Positions 27,667-37,253 of a stretch of DNA of 64,000 bases are shown one piece after another. How positions within the stretch are numbered: the stretch's first letter is position 1; every line of letters begins with the position of its first letter. The stretch covers positions 2,948,501 to 3,012,500 of the forward strand of contig NZ_CP136521.1 in assembly GCF_032814565.1 (NCBI RefSeq). The letters run 5' to 3'. The notes below the pieces were generated by a model. It searched no databases and was not told where the DNA came from. It was given only the letters and a program-made list of their open reading frames with translations. The position numbers and the translations under genes are program-made. The DNA comes from Hwangdonia lutea. GTDB lineage: Bacteria; Bacteroidota; Bacteroidia; Flavobacteriales; Flavobacteriaceae.

Positions 27667-28614
27667 ATGAAAAAATCAATTTATTTATTAACCATGCTAC
27701 TCTTTGTAATCTTAGGGATTCAAAGTTGCGAAGACCTTGAAGTTGTGGAGGTCCCAAGTTTTGAAGTTGTTTTTGATGCTACCGCTAAAGTGGGTGAACC
27801 TGTAGAGTTTAAAGTAAATAACGCACCTAACTTTTTATATTTTTATGCTGGAGATTTTGAACATCAATATAAATACCGAGATAGAACCAATGCAGAAGGT
27901 ACCGTAACCATGTCTTTTTTAAACTCTCAAAAATGGGGATTAGGTGAGAATAGTGAAGGACTTTTAACAGTTTGGTACTCTAAGGACTACGATGGCAGTG
28001 GTGTCCCAGAAAGTGTTAATACGGCTACATGGACAGAAATAACCGATAGGTTCAATATTTCTACTTTATACGATTTTACACTTCAAGAATCTGGAGTTGT
28101 TGATATTACAGATTTGGCCGATGGTAACCCAATTTATTTCGCCTTTAGATATTTTTGCGACGATAACAGTACAAGACCTGCAGAATGGTGGTTGGACGAA
28201 TTAAACATCCAAATGGATGTAGCCGATGCTCCAGCTGCTTTGACAGTAGCCACGGAAAAAGTTCCAGGATTCAAACCAGTTGACGTGCAAGGCGTTGATT
28301 CTCGTTGGAATGCCAATAAATGGTACTGGAGCAGCGATAAAGGAAGCAACGGGCTTTGGAGGATGCGAGGGCAGGTTAAAGTTGGTGGACAATGGATTAC
28401 TAATGAAGATTGGTTAATTACGAACGCTATTAATCTAACTAAGGTAAATCCAGATAAAGGAGAGGCGCTAAAAACGTATTCTGAAAAACTTGAATCCTTT
28501 GAGTACACTTACTCCAAAGCAGGTACCTATACCGTGACCTTTATAGGCAATAATGAAACCATACACGGTAAGGAGGAAGTGGTAAAAGAATATACTATTA
28601 CGGTAACAGATTAA
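27667..28614 (+). CDS. DUF5017-like surface glycan-binding lipoprotein candidate
   Basis: The protein has 315 residues and a lipobox at cysteine 21 (GIQSCED). The N-terminal part (AKVGEPVEFKVNNAPNFLYF, then GDFEHQYKYRDR) resembles PKD-like/DUF5017 domains. The rest (YFAFRYFCDDNSTRPAEWWLDELNIQMD and TWTEITDRFNIST) resembles the beta-sandwich of DUF5017 proteins, which often follow SusCD pairs. It is probably a surface glycan-binding protein of the locus. No catalytic motif is visible. It is the third gene of the SusC operon and is followed by a strong terminator. Confidence 0.72.
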   Translation: MKKSIYLLTMLLFVILGIQSCEDLEVVEVPSFEVVFDATAKVGEPVEFKVNNAPNFLYFYAGDFEHQYKYRDRTNAEGTVTMSFLNSQKWGLGENSEGLLTVWYSKDYDGSGVPESVNTATWTEITDRFNISTLYDFTLQESGVVDITDLADGNPIYFAFRYFCDDNSTRPAEWWLDELNIQMDVADAPAALTVATEKVPGFKPVDVQGVDSRWNANKWYWSSDKGSNGLWRMRGQVKVGGQWITNEDWLITNAINLTKVNPDKGEALKTYSEKLESFEYTYSKAGTYTVTFIGNNETIHGKEEVVKEYTITVTD

Positions 28615-28633
28615 ACATCAGTTTGTTTTAGTG

Positions 28634-28680
28634 GCCCCAATGTTCTGCATTAAGCTTATGCAGTCTTTGGGGCTTTTTTA
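28634..28680 (+). terminator. Terminator of the SusCD operon
   Basis: GCCCCAA (28634-28640) pairs with TTGGGGC (28667-28673). An inner CTGCAT/ATGCAG stem extends the hairpin, and a T-run follows. Confidence 0.78.
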
Positions 28681-28702
28681 TTATAATCATTCTGTATTAT
28701 GG

Positions 28703-28736
28703 ATGAAAAGCCCCCCTTTTATGAACACACACCCCC
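28703..28736. promoter_or_regulatory. Paired ATGAA...C-run motif upstream of the T9SS binding protein
   Basis: ATGAAAAGCCCCCC (28703-28716) and ATGAACACACACCCCC (28721-28736) form an imperfect tandem repeat 85 bp upstream of the start at 28821. It is the clearest example of the paired C-run motif seen upstream of several island units. Confidence 0.42.
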
Positions 28737-28820
28737 TGTTAGAAACGAAATCTTCTGCTTAGTTTTATAGTATTCAAACTTTAGTTACAGTATCAATAAC
28801 TTTTAAACAATTTTAATATT

Positions 28821-30293
28821 ATGAAAAAAATTACTCAAAAATTATTCTTTTTAATCTTTGGATTGTTAGCATTTTCCATTAGTGCCCAAACAATCTATTA
28901 CGAAGATTTTAGATATGAAAACGAAAGCAGAGGCTTCACGGTTCAGAAAGTTGCTTTAGGGGGGCAAGCCGCTAATCAAGTAGGAAAAAGGGTGAATGAT
29001 GTGGTAGATGCTTTAGATTCCAGTCCAGTATTTGATGAAAGTTCTAGACCCACTAACAGGATACCAGCAGGAGCAGCGAGAGACCAAAGAACCATTGCGT
29101 TTACTAATACCAGTGGGTCACCAGCGGATACCAATTACGAAATAGAAGCCTGGGCTTTAATGACCAATCAGGATTTGTCTTCAGCCAATGCTCCAAAAGT
29201 ATCCTTTTGGACACAACAAAGATATGTTTTTGGTGGTGGTGCAACCCTAACGGTTTGGGTTTCTGAAAATTATACACATGGCAATGCGCCAAACACAGCG
29301 ACATGGACTGATGAAACCAGTAACATTATTGGTAGTATTGCTACTTCTGATGTGTCTCCTCAAACCTATGTTAAAGGAGAGCTTGATTTGTCTTCGTATA
29401 CAGGTTCATCAGTGACCATTGCTTTTAAAATGGTTACAGATAATTCAGCCTTTAATGCTGGGGTTAGTCAACACGGTACATTTTATATTTCGGATGTAAA
29501 GTTTGAAGCAACACCTCAAGATGTTGCCGATGGTGCGTTTTCTGCTTTAAATACAAGTTCATCTGGACAGACAAACATATTCAACACTCCAAGTGCTTCA
29601 ATTTCTGACTCTAACTTTTCCAATACAACTAAGTGGGCCGATGTGTTAACTACAGCCACTTCTGTACCAAGATTGGCAAATGGCGTATTGATTCCAATTG
29701 GTGAAGGATATAAATTTGAGGTTTCGAGCGCCTATAATCCTATCGCAGTTACCGAAGTAAGATATATATTGGCCAATGGTACATCTAATAAAGGCGCTCC
29801 AGACGAGTCAAAATGGGTTGTACAAGGAAGTAATGACGATACCAATTGGGACGATTTATGCTCTCCAGTGGGCATGTTTAGCGGAAATAGCGGTGCCGGT
29901 AGCGAGTATCCGATTACCTTATCAACAACACAGGCGTACAGATATTACCGCTTTGTGCTGTCAACGGCATGGACACCAAATTCGGCCTATACGGCATTAC
30001 AGCAATTAGACTTTACCGTAGATAGCTCTGTTGTTTTATCCACCAAGGATAACGTGTTGGATCAAGCATTCTCAATATATCCAAATCCAGCAAGAGAGAC
30101 ATTAAATATTAGCAGATTAGACTCTAGTATTAACATCAAAAGCACAAAGCTTTTAGATATTACGGGTAAGGTGGTTTACAAGACAGATGTTGCTAAATCT
30201 ATCGATGTAAGTCAATTTTCACCAGGACTGTATCTTTTAAAGTTAGAGTCTAAAGAAGGTGGTGTTTTAACCAAAAAAATCATCCTAAAATAA
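28821..30293 (+). CDS. Secreted multidomain glycan-binding candidate with T9SS tail
   Basis: The 490-residue protein has a Sec signal peptide ending near SAQTIYYED. A beta-sandwich module occupies about residues 23-235, homologous to the module at residues 556-758 of the DUF4955 protein encoded at 11843 (shared elements include RIPA-x3-ARDQR, TNYE(I/L)EAW and HGTFYISDVKF/NGTFYISDVKY). A discoidin/F5-8C-like region follows (about 250-405; KWVVQGSNDDTNWDDL, YRYYRFVLSTAW). The last ~70 residues are a T9SS tail (FSIYPNPARETLNIS to KKIILK). No catalytic signature was seen. A role in binding the polysaccharide at the cell surface is the simplest reading. It has its own upstream regulatory motif and terminator. 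Confidence 0.72.
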   Translation: MKKITQKLFFLIFGLLAFSISAQTIYYEDFRYENESRGFTVQKVALGGQAANQVGKRVNDVVDALDSSPVFDESSRPTNRIPAGAARDQRTIAFTNTSGSPADTNYEIEAWALMTNQDLSSANAPKVSFWTQQRYVFGGGATLTVWVSENYTHGNAPNTATWTDETSNIIGSIATSDVSPQTYVKGELDLSSYTGSSVTIAFKMVTDNSAFNAGVSQHGTFYISDVKFEATPQDVADGAFSALNTSSSGQTNIFNTPSASISDSNFSNTTKWADVLTTATSVPRLANGVLIPIGEGYKFEVSSAYNPIAVTEVRYILANGTSNKGAPDESKWVVQGSNDDTNWDDLCSPVGMFSGNSGAGSEYPITLSTTQAYRYYRFVLSTAWTPNSAYTALQQLDFTVDSSVVLSTKDNVLDQAFSIYPNPARETLNISRLDSSINIKSTKLLDITGKVVYKTDVAKSIDVSQFSPGLYLLKLESKEGGVLTKKIILK

Positions 30294-30316
30294 TTAGTGA
30301 CTATTAATTGTCAATA

Positions 30317-30358
30317 AAGCCTCAACTACTTCATATTATAGTGGTTGAGGCTTTTTTT
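30317..30358 (+). terminator. Terminator after the T9SS binding-protein gene
   Basis: AAGCCTCAACTAC pairs with GTGGTTGAGGCTT (one wobble pair), followed by a T-run. Confidence 0.8.
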
Positions 30359-30376
30359 ATGCCTTTAATAGGTTAA

Positions 30377-30417
30377 AATGAACAGGTATGACCGCTTTAA
30401 TGAACAATCATACCCTC
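30377..30417. promoter_or_regulatory. 22-nt-spaced direct repeat upstream of the degradation operon
   Basis: AATGAACA occurs at 30377-30384 and 30399-30406, exactly 22 nt apart, each followed by an ACC sequence (ATGACCGC and ATACCCTC). A 22-nt spacing places two protein contacts on the same DNA face. It lies about 110 bp upstream of the GH88 start and resembles the motif at 28703-28736. Confidence 0.42.
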
Positions 30418-30528
30418 AGATTTTTTTATTAAAATAACAATCTTTGTTTCGGTACTGCATGTCATTTTGTTTAAATACGTAATTTGAGATCAGTCAAAAA
30501 ATAATATAATTTAAAATTGAATTAAACC

Positions 30529-31761
30529 ATGCGATTTAAAATCCTTTTCTTAACCTGCCTCGCTTTTTTAGTGGCTTGTAAAAACTCTAATAAAACAGAG
30601 GACGTTTCAACTATTTCTAAACCCGAAATCGAAATCGATTTACAAAAACAGATTAATGATTGTGAAAATCAATTGGAAATTGCAGTTCCTAAGTTAACCG
30701 ATTTAACAAAGCATCCACGCCTTATAGAAACTGATGCAACTGAATGGAAACAAGTAGGAAACCATAAACTAATTTGGACCTCTGGTTTTTACCCAGGCGT
30801 ATTGTGGTATGCCTATGATGTTACAGGGAATAAGCGTTGGAAAGACGAAGCGATAAAACGCACCGAGGTTTTTGAGGATTTTAAAAACATTACCGAGCAT
30901 CACGACATTGGATTTATGATGTTTCCCGCTTATGGTCTGGGTTACAAAATTGGTGGTAAAAAAGAGTATAAAGATATATTGCTGACCTCAGCGGCTTCGC
31001 TGGCCTCAAGGTTCAATCCTAATGTAGGCACCATAAAATCGTGGTCCAACAAAATGCACCCAAGGTGGCAACAACATATTACAATTATCGATAATATGCT
31101 GAATTTGGAGTTACTGTTTTGGGCGGCAAAACACGGTGGCGATAAAAAGTTTTACGACATTGCCGTGAAACATGCCGAAACCACAATGAAGAATCACTTT
31201 AGAGACGATTATACCTCGTGGCACGTTTTAGAATACGACTCCATTAACGGCAATATTTTAAACAGACATACCAAGCAAGGTTATGCAGACGATAGCCGTT
31301 GGTCGCGCGGACAAGCTTGGGGCGTATACGGTTACACCATGGTTTATAAAGAAACAAAAGATAAAAAGTTTTTAGATTTTGCTCAAAAGATAACAGATGC
31401 GTATTTAGATTTATTGCCAGAAGATATGGTGCCAGCTTGGGATTTTGATGTGCAAAGCGACCCCAACGAAGAAAAAGATGCCTCAGCAGCGGCCATAGTA
31501 GCCTCAGCATTATTGGATTTAAGCACTTTGGTAGAATATGAAACAGATCAAAAGCGCTATTATAATGCAGCCGTTAAAATGTTAAAATCTTTAGGTTCAG
31601 AAAATTATTCAGGAGTTGGAAAGGCAGATTCATTTTTATTGCATTCTACTGGTGCAAAATCGTTGGGGCATGAAATCGATGTGGCGCTTATTTATGCCGA
31701 TTATTATTATATTGAAGCCTTATCAAGATTAAAAAAAATAAAGACAAACAATAAATTATAG
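30529..31761 (+). CDS. GH88 unsaturated glucuronyl hydrolase (lipoprotein)
   Basis: The 410-residue protein has a lipobox at cysteine 17 (FLVACKNS). The GH88 (alpha/alpha)6-barrel motifs are clear: LIWTSGFYPGVLWYAYD, EHHDIGFMMF with predicted catalytic Asp126, IIDNMLNLELLFWAA with predicted Asp188, and GYADDSRWSRGQAWGVYGY. It removes the 4,5-unsaturated uronic acid left at the non-reducing end by polysaccharide lyases, releasing the 5-keto-4-deoxyuronate precursor used by KduI. As a lipoprotein it works in the periplasm or on the outer membrane. It opens a long plus-strand operon with sulfatases and PL8, the same combination as known GAG loci of Bacteroides. Confidence 0.92.
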   Translation: MRFKILFLTCLAFLVACKNSNKTEDVSTISKPEIEIDLQKQINDCENQLEIAVPKLTDLTKHPRLIETDATEWKQVGNHKLIWTSGFYPGVLWYAYDVTGNKRWKDEAIKRTEVFEDFKNITEHHDIGFMMFPAYGLGYKIGGKKEYKDILLTSAASLASRFNPNVGTIKSWSNKMHPRWQQHITIIDNMLNLELLFWAAKHGGDKKFYDIAVKHAETTMKNHFRDDYTSWHVLEYDSINGNILNRHTKQGYADDSRWSRGQAWGVYGYTMVYKETKDKKFLDFAQKITDAYLDLLPEDMVPAWDFDVQSDPNEEKDASAAAIVASALLDLSTLVEYETDQKRYYNAAVKMLKSLGSENYSGVGKADSFLLHSTGAKSLGHEIDVALIYADYYYIEALSRLKKIKTNNKL

Positions 31762-31772
31762 TATTTTTTAAA

Positions 31773-33269
31773 ATGAATTATTTAAAGGTTTTTTCATTCG
31801 TTTTTATAGCCATATTTATGGTTTCTTGTAAGTCGAAGTCAAATTCAGATGAAGATAAAACCAAGAAACCCAACGTCCTATTTATTTTTCCCGACCAGTT
31901 TAGAAACGCAGCAGTTGGTATTAATAACCAAGACCCTGTTTATACGCCTCATTTAGACCAACTGGGAAAAGAAGGTATGGTTATATCCAATGCTATTAGT
32001 AACTATCCATTATGTAGCCCATACCGTGGGATGTTAATGACAGGAAAGTTACCCTATAATAATTCGGTGCTGAGCAATAGTAATTCAAGACGCTATAAAT
32101 ACAACAACTCTTGGCAAAAGGATGATATAAGTATTTCCGACGTTTTAGTGAAAAATGGTTATGATGCAGGTTATGTGGGGAAACTTCATTTACGATCACC
32201 AAAACCAATCCCTGGAAAAGACACGGTAATCTGGGATGCTTATCAACCTAAAGAACTACGGCACGGATTTAATTTCTGGTATGCTTACGGTACCTTTGAT
32301 CAGCATAATACACCGCATTATTGGATAAATGATGCTGAGGAGGACGAACTGACTTATGTTAATGAATGGTCACCAAAACACGAGGCTGATGTCATTATCG
32401 ATTACATTAAAAATCCATCATCACAAACTAGAGATGCAAACAAACCTTTTGCTTTATTTTGGTCTGTTAATCCACCACACCCTCCTTATCAATACGTTCC
32501 TGAAAAATATTTGGAGCATTATAAAGACAAACCTTTAGATGAATTACTGGTAAGAGGAAATGTAGATTTGGATACGGATGCTGAAGATTTAGCATTTCAT
32601 TCTGGAGCAACAAGGAAGCGTACACATTTGGCTAAAGAACATGTGCGTAACCATTTTGCCATGGTTACCGGTGTAGATGCTCAAATAGGGCGTGTTCTAA
32701 AAGCCCTAAAAGATCAAGGATTAGAAGAAAATACCATTGTTATCATTACCTCAGATCATGGTGAAATGATGGGAAGCCACGGATTAATGTCTAAAAACGT
32801 TTGGTTTGAAGAAGCCATAAATGTGCCTTTTATTATTAAGTGGCCAAAGAAAATTAAAAGTAATCAAAAAAGTGATTTAATTGTGAGTGCAACCGATATA
32901 ATGCCAACCCTTTTAAACCTGGTTGAAGCTACCAACGGCATGCCTATGGATTTGGATGGTCAGGATTTATCCTCAATTATTTTAAATGACGAAGGAGATA
33001 AACCGACCTCGGCCTTGTATTATTTTATTTTAGAAGGGCAGCCAGAATCTGGACACCGAGGTATACGTACCCACAAATATACTTATGTGATAACTATCGA
33101 CAAGAAAAACGTAGAACGCAAGTTTTTATATGATAATGTTAGGGATCCATATCAACTAACTAATTTAATAGGAAGCGATGAAGATTCCGAAAAGAGACTT
33201 CATGCGGAACTGCTTAAAAATTTAAAAGAAAAGCGGGATCCGTGGTTGAAAAAATATCAAAATTTATAA
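31773..33269 (+). CDS. Formylglycine-dependent sulfatase 1 (CSPYR motif, lipoprotein)
   Basis: This 498-residue S1-type sulfatase has a lipobox at cysteine 19. The formylglycine motif is C81-S-P-Y-R85 (NYPLCSPYRGMLMTGKLP), and metal and substrate residues are in NVLFIFPDQFR and ITSDHGEMMGSHG. The Cys is converted to formylglycine by an anaerobic-type maturase encoded elsewhere. Placement between GH88 and PL8 indicates removal of sulfate esters from chondroitin/dermatan oligosaccharides. The position attacked (2-O of uronate, 4-O or 6-O of GalNAc) cannot be told from the motif. Confidence 0.9.
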   Translation: MNYLKVFSFVFIAIFMVSCKSKSNSDEDKTKKPNVLFIFPDQFRNAAVGINNQDPVYTPHLDQLGKEGMVISNAISNYPLCSPYRGMLMTGKLPYNNSVLSNSNSRRYKYNNSWQKDDISISDVLVKNGYDAGYVGKLHLRSPKPIPGKDTVIWDAYQPKELRHGFNFWYAYGTFDQHNTPHYWINDAEEDELTYVNEWSPKHEADVIIDYIKNPSSQTRDANKPFALFWSVNPPHPPYQYVPEKYLEHYKDKPLDELLVRGNVDLDTDAEDLAFHSGATRKRTHLAKEHVRNHFAMVTGVDAQIGRVLKALKDQGLEENTIVIITSDHGEMMGSHGLMSKNVWFEEAINVPFIIKWPKKIKSNQKSDLIVSATDIMPTLLNLVEATNGMPMDLDGQDLSSIILNDEGDKPTSALYYFILEGQPESGHRGIRTHKYTYVITIDKKNVERKFLYDNVRDPYQLTNLIGSDEDSEKRLHAELLKNLKEKRDPWLKKYQNL

Positions 33270-33279
33270 TGGGTGTTTA

Positions 33280-34092
33280 ATGACCAAATTAAGTGTGTTC
33301 AATCGTTCAAGGGCCTTAAAACTAGGTTTCAAACTAATTAAACTTAGTTTCAGCTTCAGTCTTATCATATTTATTTTCAACTGTGAAAACCAAGATAGAT
33401 CGAGTGCTTTTAAAAGTAACCTTGCCAACAAAAGTGTTGCTGGACTAATCGGTTCAGAATATGCCGTAAACTCCAGGCATGAATGGAACATAGCTAATAA
33501 TAGGATTGAATGTTTGGTGAGCACCGAAGATCGAAAGATGTATTTGCGCACCCATCAACTTTCAGATCAAAAAGGTGATTTAGAAATGCGGGTAAATTTA
33601 GGTTTTTATAATAATAAAATAACAAGTTCCAATATCAATTGGGCTGGATTTAATATCGGATTTCAAGGTCCGTTTAAGCAAAATCTTGATAAGCCCAATG
33701 ATAATAATGGCATAAATCTAGGTGTTTGTACAAATGGTACCTTGTTTATTGGTGACCCTGGGCCTAATCAAAAAAATGACTTGGTGATTGATCAGCTTTC
33801 ACAAGGAATAAGTCTCGTATTAACAATCCAACCAGATGGAGAGACCTATACCTTGTTGGCTGCCATTTATAACAGGGAAACGGGCGCACTACTGTCTAAA
33901 GTATCAAAAAAGCAGGTCATGCCCAATGAATTATCCGGACGGTTGGCTCTTGTTAGTAATTTTGAAAATTTGGGTAACCCTAAATTATACAAGGAGAAAA
34001 GCGTCTGGTTTAAAGATTGGAACGTGAGGGGATCTAAAGTAATAAAAAGTCCCAACAACCTAGAACAGCAAAATGAGATTAAAAGAAATTAA
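33280..34092 (+). CDS. Putative lipoprotein with LamG/DUF1080-like beta-sandwich, function unknown
   Basis: The protein has 270 residues with a probable lipobox at cysteine 35 (FIFNCENQ) after an unusually long basic N-terminus; a shorter start is possible but no better ATG was recognised. The remainder (EWNIANNRIECLVSTEDRKMYLRT, WAGFNIGFQG, VWFKDWNVRGSKV) looks like a jelly-roll of the laminin-G or DUF1080 kind, often seen as the N-terminal part of PhoD-like phosphatases in marine Bacteroidota loci; here it stands alone without a phosphatase domain. A glycan-binding role is a guess. It lies 10 nt after a sulfatase and 57 nt before PL8. Confidence 0.6.
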   Translation: MTKLSVFNRSRALKLGFKLIKLSFSFSLIIFIFNCENQDRSSAFKSNLANKSVAGLIGSEYAVNSRHEWNIANNRIECLVSTEDRKMYLRTHQLSDQKGDLEMRVNLGFYNNKITSSNINWAGFNIGFQGPFKQNLDKPNDNNGINLGVCTNGTLFIGDPGPNQKNDLVIDQLSQGISLVLTIQPDGETYTLLAAIYNRETGALLSKVSKKQVMPNELSGRLALVSNFENLGNPKLYKEKSVWFKDWNVRGSKVIKSPNNLEQQNEIKRN

Positions 34093-34149
34093 ACGTGGTG
34101 CTTAGGTTAATATTTTAATAAGTTTCACCGTTTTATAAATGCATAGATT

Positions 34150-37100
34150 ATGACTTTCAACCCTTTTAAAATACAAAACCATATATTATTAAGCATTTTA
34201 TTGTTAATGATAAGTAGCTTAGTTGAGGCCCAAAACAGCGAGTTACCAGCTGTGGAGTCTTTTGAAGAGGCTTCAATTTTAACGAAATTCAATAAAACAA
34301 ATAGTTCATTAACAATTAGTGATTCGCATTATCGATATGGCCGGAACTCGTTGAAATGGGAATGGCAGGGTGAAGCTTCCTTTGGAACGCCAAACTTCAG
34401 AGAACTTTCACATGCTGAAAGTCCCTTGCGTTACGGGTCACATTTTCCAGCGAGTCCTACACTGCACATGTCTATCTATAATGAAATGGCTCAGAATGAA
34501 ACCATCACTATTTCGTATGAAACACAGGGAGAAACACAGGTGTATTTTAGTATTCCATTAAACTTTACGGGCTGGCGACGAATTTGGGTGCCTTTTTATG
34601 AAATGAATGGTAATCCGCCAAAAAAAGGAAGTGCTGTTGATTACGACTACTTTAAGGTTTCAACCACGGCTGCCAAAGGTACTTTATTTTTTGATGATAT
34701 TATTTTCTCTCAATATCAAGATGATAGGCATCAATATCCAGACTTAATTGTACCCTTTATAAAAGCCAATGATAATCCAGGTAAAGATCATTGGTTGCCT
34801 TTGATTTCAAACTTTAAGCAAATTCAAAACCTGAAGCCGAGACCTGTTTCTATGGCCATTCGAATGGATCTAAAAAAGTTCGAGAAAATGATTGATGCAG
34901 ATATGGTTATTGATAAGAAATACAAGGTATATATCAATGCATTAACAGAAATGTTTGATAAGCTGCAACTAAAAGATAACGGTACTACGGTTCTTGGTCC
35001 TCCTTTAAATTTTAATGATGGTCAGGAGTACTTTAATAAAAAGAAACAAGGCCCACGAATATTTAATGATATAAAGGATCTTGGAAAAGTGATGAAAAAA
35101 TTAGCGAATTTCCACGATAGAGCGAACGACTCAGAACGTCAGGAAATCGAGCGTATGTTTCTACTTGGAACAAAATATTACTTAGATCAAGGTTGGCAAG
35201 CAGGTTCTAATGGAGGCACAAGACATCATATTGGTTATAACGTTAGGGAAATTACAGAGGGTTTTTTTAAAATGAGACGCTTTTTGTTTGAACACGACTT
35301 GTTAAAACAAGTGGCTTCTAGTTTACATTGGTTGTATAACTTGGGCATGGTTTTGGGCAAAGAAGAAAATTTTCATGTTAATATAGACTACTTAAACACT
35401 CAGGCCTATTACCACCTCATGCTCATTTTTATGTTTGAAGAACAAGAAATGCAGGCTGAAATGCTAAGAGCCTATTCCAATTATTTATCCATAACCTTGG
35501 CTCAACAGGAGGAAGAATGGGGTTTTAAAATTGACGGAACAGCGTGGCATCACAACGGGCACTATCCTGCATACGGCTATGGTGCTTTTCAAAATGTACC
35601 CAAAATTATTTACACCTTGTCTAAAACACGTTTTCGTGTGGGCACCGAAGGGCACAGAAATTTTAAAAATGCATTTTTGGCAACGCGTACGTATAGTCAA
35701 AAATACGATTGGGGCTTTGGTAATGCAGGGCGTCATCCTCTTGAAGCCAACAATATAAAGAAGTTTAGACAACAATATTTGCATATGGCATTGGCTGGAA
35801 ATCCTGAAGGCACTGCCGAAATAGATAAAGAGGTCGCCGCTGCATATTTAAGGCTTTGGGGCGATGAAGATATGTTGAACACCTCGCTTTTTACCAGTTT
35901 ACATGGCATTAAAAAAGAAAATTTAATAGGCTATTACACCTTTCCTTATGCAGCAACTGCAGTGCAAAGGCAAAACAATTGGGCGGCTATTATTAAAGGC
36001 TACAGCAAATATGTATGGGCCTCTGAAATTTATATAGATGAAAACCGATACGGACGCTATCCGGCAAACGGCACCGTGCAATTATTAAGCGAAAAAGGCG
36101 AAAAGGGTAGTGGGTTTAGGCAAGAAGGCTGGGACTGGAACCGTTACCCTGGGGCAACTATCATCTATTTGCCTTTAAAAGAACTGGAAGCCAAAATGCC
36201 ATTGATTATGTTCCGGTCCAACGAAACATTTGCCGGTGCCACAAAATTGGGCGATAACGGTATTTTTGGTATGGTGCTTAACGAAGGTAAAGGTTCTAAC
36301 GCCGACGGCCCTGAAACAAAAGTGGGCTATCCCGGTAAATTGTACGCTAAAAAATCAGTCTTTTCTTTTGGGAAAAAATTGATTTGTATCGGTACCAATA
36401 TTTCAAGTATCGACGATAAAAACCCGACACAGACCAATATTTTTCAATCGTTTTTAGAAGATAAGAAAGTACCAATTTATACTTCTTCAGAAAAAATAAC
36501 GAAATTCCCTTACACGGCAACGATTGCATCCGAAGGCGCATCGAAAAATTGGATAACCGATCCTTACGGAAATGGTTATTATATGTTATCAGGAAATCCC
36601 ATTCAGTTTAAAAAAGAAAAACAGCAATCCTATCATAATAAATACTCCATAAATACGGGCAAAAACAATAAAAAGGCGAAAGGTGTCAAAGAGACCGAAG
36701 GTGATTATGCTTCGGCGTGGATTAACCATGGTATGGGGCCAAAAGATGCAAGCTACCAATATGTTATTTATCCGTTTTTAAGTGAACCCGAATTAAAAAA
36801 CTTTGGCAAAACGGCTTCAAAAGATAATTCTTATGAAATACTCAGAGCCGATGAAAAAGCACACATTGTTTTAGATAAAGACACTAAAACAACAGGCTAT
36901 GTTATTTTTGAAGTCGACACAAAGTTAGAACACGGAGCTTTAAGAACCACGTCTAAACCAGCTTTGGTCATGGCGCGCGAAGATAGTGCCAACCGATTGA
37001 CACTAAGTGTTGTAGAGCCAGACTTGAACTTCAAACAAATTAGGCAAAATAAATTTGAAAACTACAGCAGGCCCGTAACGCTTACCTTGACGCTAAGCGG

Positions 37101-37221
37101 TAAATGGGACACCGCCATTTCTGGTACGGTAAAAGCCGTGGACCATACTGGCAGCGTAACCACCATTACTTTAGAGTGTGTACACGGTTTGCCAAACGAG
37201 TTTAGCTTGTTAAAATTATAG
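34150..37221 (+). CDS. PL8 chondroitin sulfate ABC lyase-like enzyme
   Basis: The 1023-residue protein matches the layout of Proteus vulgaris chondroitinase ABC I. It has a Sec signal peptide (to VEAQ), an N-terminal jelly-roll (LTISDSHYRYGRNSLKWEWQG), an (alpha/alpha) toroid and C-terminal beta-sandwiches. All four catalytic residues of that enzyme have counterparts: His468 and Tyr475 in DGTAWHHNGHYPAYG, Arg528 in NAGRHPLEANN, and Glu626 in WASEIYIDENRYGRY. It cleaves uronate-containing GAG chains by beta-elimination, giving unsaturated disaccharides for GH88. The resemblance to the ABC type suggests chondroitin and possibly dermatan sulfate. Hyaluronan or a marine fucosylated chondroitin are alternatives, though no fucosidase is present. 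Confidence 0.92.
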   Translation: MTFNPFKIQNHILLSILLLMISSLVEAQNSELPAVESFEEASILTKFNKTNSSLTISDSHYRYGRNSLKWEWQGEASFGTPNFRELSHAESPLRYGSHFPASPTLHMSIYNEMAQNETITISYETQGETQVYFSIPLNFTGWRRIWVPFYEMNGNPPKKGSAVDYDYFKVSTTAAKGTLFFDDIIFSQYQDDRHQYPDLIVPFIKANDNPGKDHWLPLISNFKQIQNLKPRPVSMAIRMDLKKFEKMIDADMVIDKKYKVYINALTEMFDKLQLKDNGTTVLGPPLNFNDGQEYFNKKKQGPRIFNDIKDLGKVMKKLANFHDRANDSERQEIERMFLLGTKYYLDQGWQAGSNGGTRHHIGYNVREITEGFFKMRRFLFEHDLLKQVASSLHWLYNLGMVLGKEENFHVNIDYLNTQAYYHLMLIFMFEEQEMQAEMLRAYSNYLSITLAQQEEEWGFKIDGTAWHHNGHYPAYGYGAFQNVPKIIYTLSKTRFRVGTEGHRNFKNAFLATRTYSQKYDWGFGNAGRHPLEANNIKKFRQQYLHMALAGNPEGTAEIDKEVAAAYLRLWGDEDMLNTSLFTSLHGIKKENLIGYYTFPYAATAVQRQNNWAAIIKGYSKYVWASEIYIDENRYGRYPANGTVQLLSEKGEKGSGFRQEGWDWNRYPGATIIYLPLKELEAKMPLIMFRSNETFAGATKLGDNGIFGMVLNEGKGSNADGPETKVGYPGKLYAKKSVFSFGKKLICIGTNISSIDDKNPTQTNIFQSFLEDKKVPIYTSSEKITKFPYTATIASEGASKNWITDPYGNGYYMLSGNPIQFKKEKQQSYHNKYSINTGKNNKKAKGVKETEGDYASAWINHGMGPKDASYQYVIYPFLSEPELKNFGKTASKDNSYEILRADEKAHIVLDKDTKTTGYVIFEVDTKLEHGALRTTSKPALVMAREDSANRLTLSVVEPDLNFKQIRQNKFENYSRPVTLTLTLSGKWDTAISGTVKAVDHTGSVTTITLECVHGLPNEFSLLKL

Positions 37222-37253
37222 AAAGTACTTTAAAGTCCATAAAGATAATTGCT

